A DNA stretch of 5,099 bases, taken from Actinomycetota bacterium. GTDB taxonomy: Bacteria; Actinomycetota; Humimicrobiia; Humimicrobiales; Humimicrobiaceae. Below the pieces are notes generated by a model that was given only the letters and a program-made list of their open reading frames with translations, was not told the DNA's origin and made no database searches. Shown in pieces: positions 4,981-5,099 of this stretch (position 1 is the stretch's first letter; the number at the start of each line of letters is the position of its first letter). Both the position numbers and the translations under genes were made by a program. The DNA lies in assembly GCA_016783995.1 (NCBI GenBank), contig JADHVN010000106.1, positions 1 through 5,099 on the forward strand, read 5' to 3'.

Positions 4981-5099
4981 TATTACTTATGTCCTTTATT
5001 CCTGATAGTGATTCACCATCGTCTAATCTTTATAAATTTTACCATATAAATGGTATTAATCTGAATCTGGTTTTCTGGTAATACTCATCGTAGCCTTGT
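4981..5099. other. Right-edge sequence without a supported gene
   Basis: A minus-strand frame enters from the right edge and ends at 5039-5041. Its 19 residues, QGYDEYYQKTRFRLIPFIW, look like a possible gene end (aromatic and basic, closing in IW) but are too short to assign. TACCAT at 5040-5045 and ATGGTA at 5050-5055 form a 6-bp dyad around ATAA near that stop codon; it has no GC-rich stem or clear T run and is not called a terminator. Confidence 0.3.

Noticed and set aside
4989..5081. 30-codon plus-strand frame starting MSFIPDSDSP
   Set aside because: No ribosome site, very short, and no recognisable motif; it overlaps an equally short minus-strand frame.

Overview
The window looks like the chromosome of a low-GC Bacillota (Clostridia-like, possibly Halanaerobiales; the order-level guess is inference). 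The grounds are AT-rich codons, strong AGGAG-type ribosome sites, and the order M23 peptidase, S41 carboxyl-terminal protease, smpB, ssrA. It divides into a conserved housekeeping left half and an AT-rich accessory right half.

Left half, about 1-2685, all on +. The tail of an M23 (LytM/EnvC-like) murein peptidase is cut by the left edge. It is followed after 42 bp by a membrane-anchored S41/CtpA-type protease with PDZ domain and intact Ser/Lys/Gln residues, and after 31 bp by smpB. Next comes ssrA (tmRNA), with a perfect 7-bp acceptor stem, a T arm, an encoded CCA and a readable tag, ANNNKLALAA. The first two genes act at the cell envelope. SmpB and tmRNA together rescue stalled ribosomes and tag the unfinished proteins for proteolysis. 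A separate TATAAT-type promoter probably drives ssrA, and its leader can form several hairpins, two of which exclude each other.

Right half, about 2686-5099, starts at the tmRNA 3' end, a classic site for integration of mobile elements. It opens with two abutting 11-bp direct repeats that overlap the -35 box of a near-consensus promoter. This promoter drives an uncharacterised 222-residue protein with weak resemblance to uracil-DNA-glycosylase-like proteins. Beyond it are a 76-residue small membrane protein (+), a DUF4190-like membrane protein (-), and the broken C-terminal end of a TolB/PD40 beta-propeller protein (-), whose frame overlaps the DUF4190 stop.

Three diverged copies of one sequence (A about 3542-3706, B about 4042-4208, C about 4844-4980) lie between and after these small genes. 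Each contains a short + strand reading frame ending in a version of '(D/G)IFIPEL' just before a stop. The layout resembles a string of cassettes separated by repeated C-terminal gene remnants. No transposase, integrase or CRISPR array is visible in the window.
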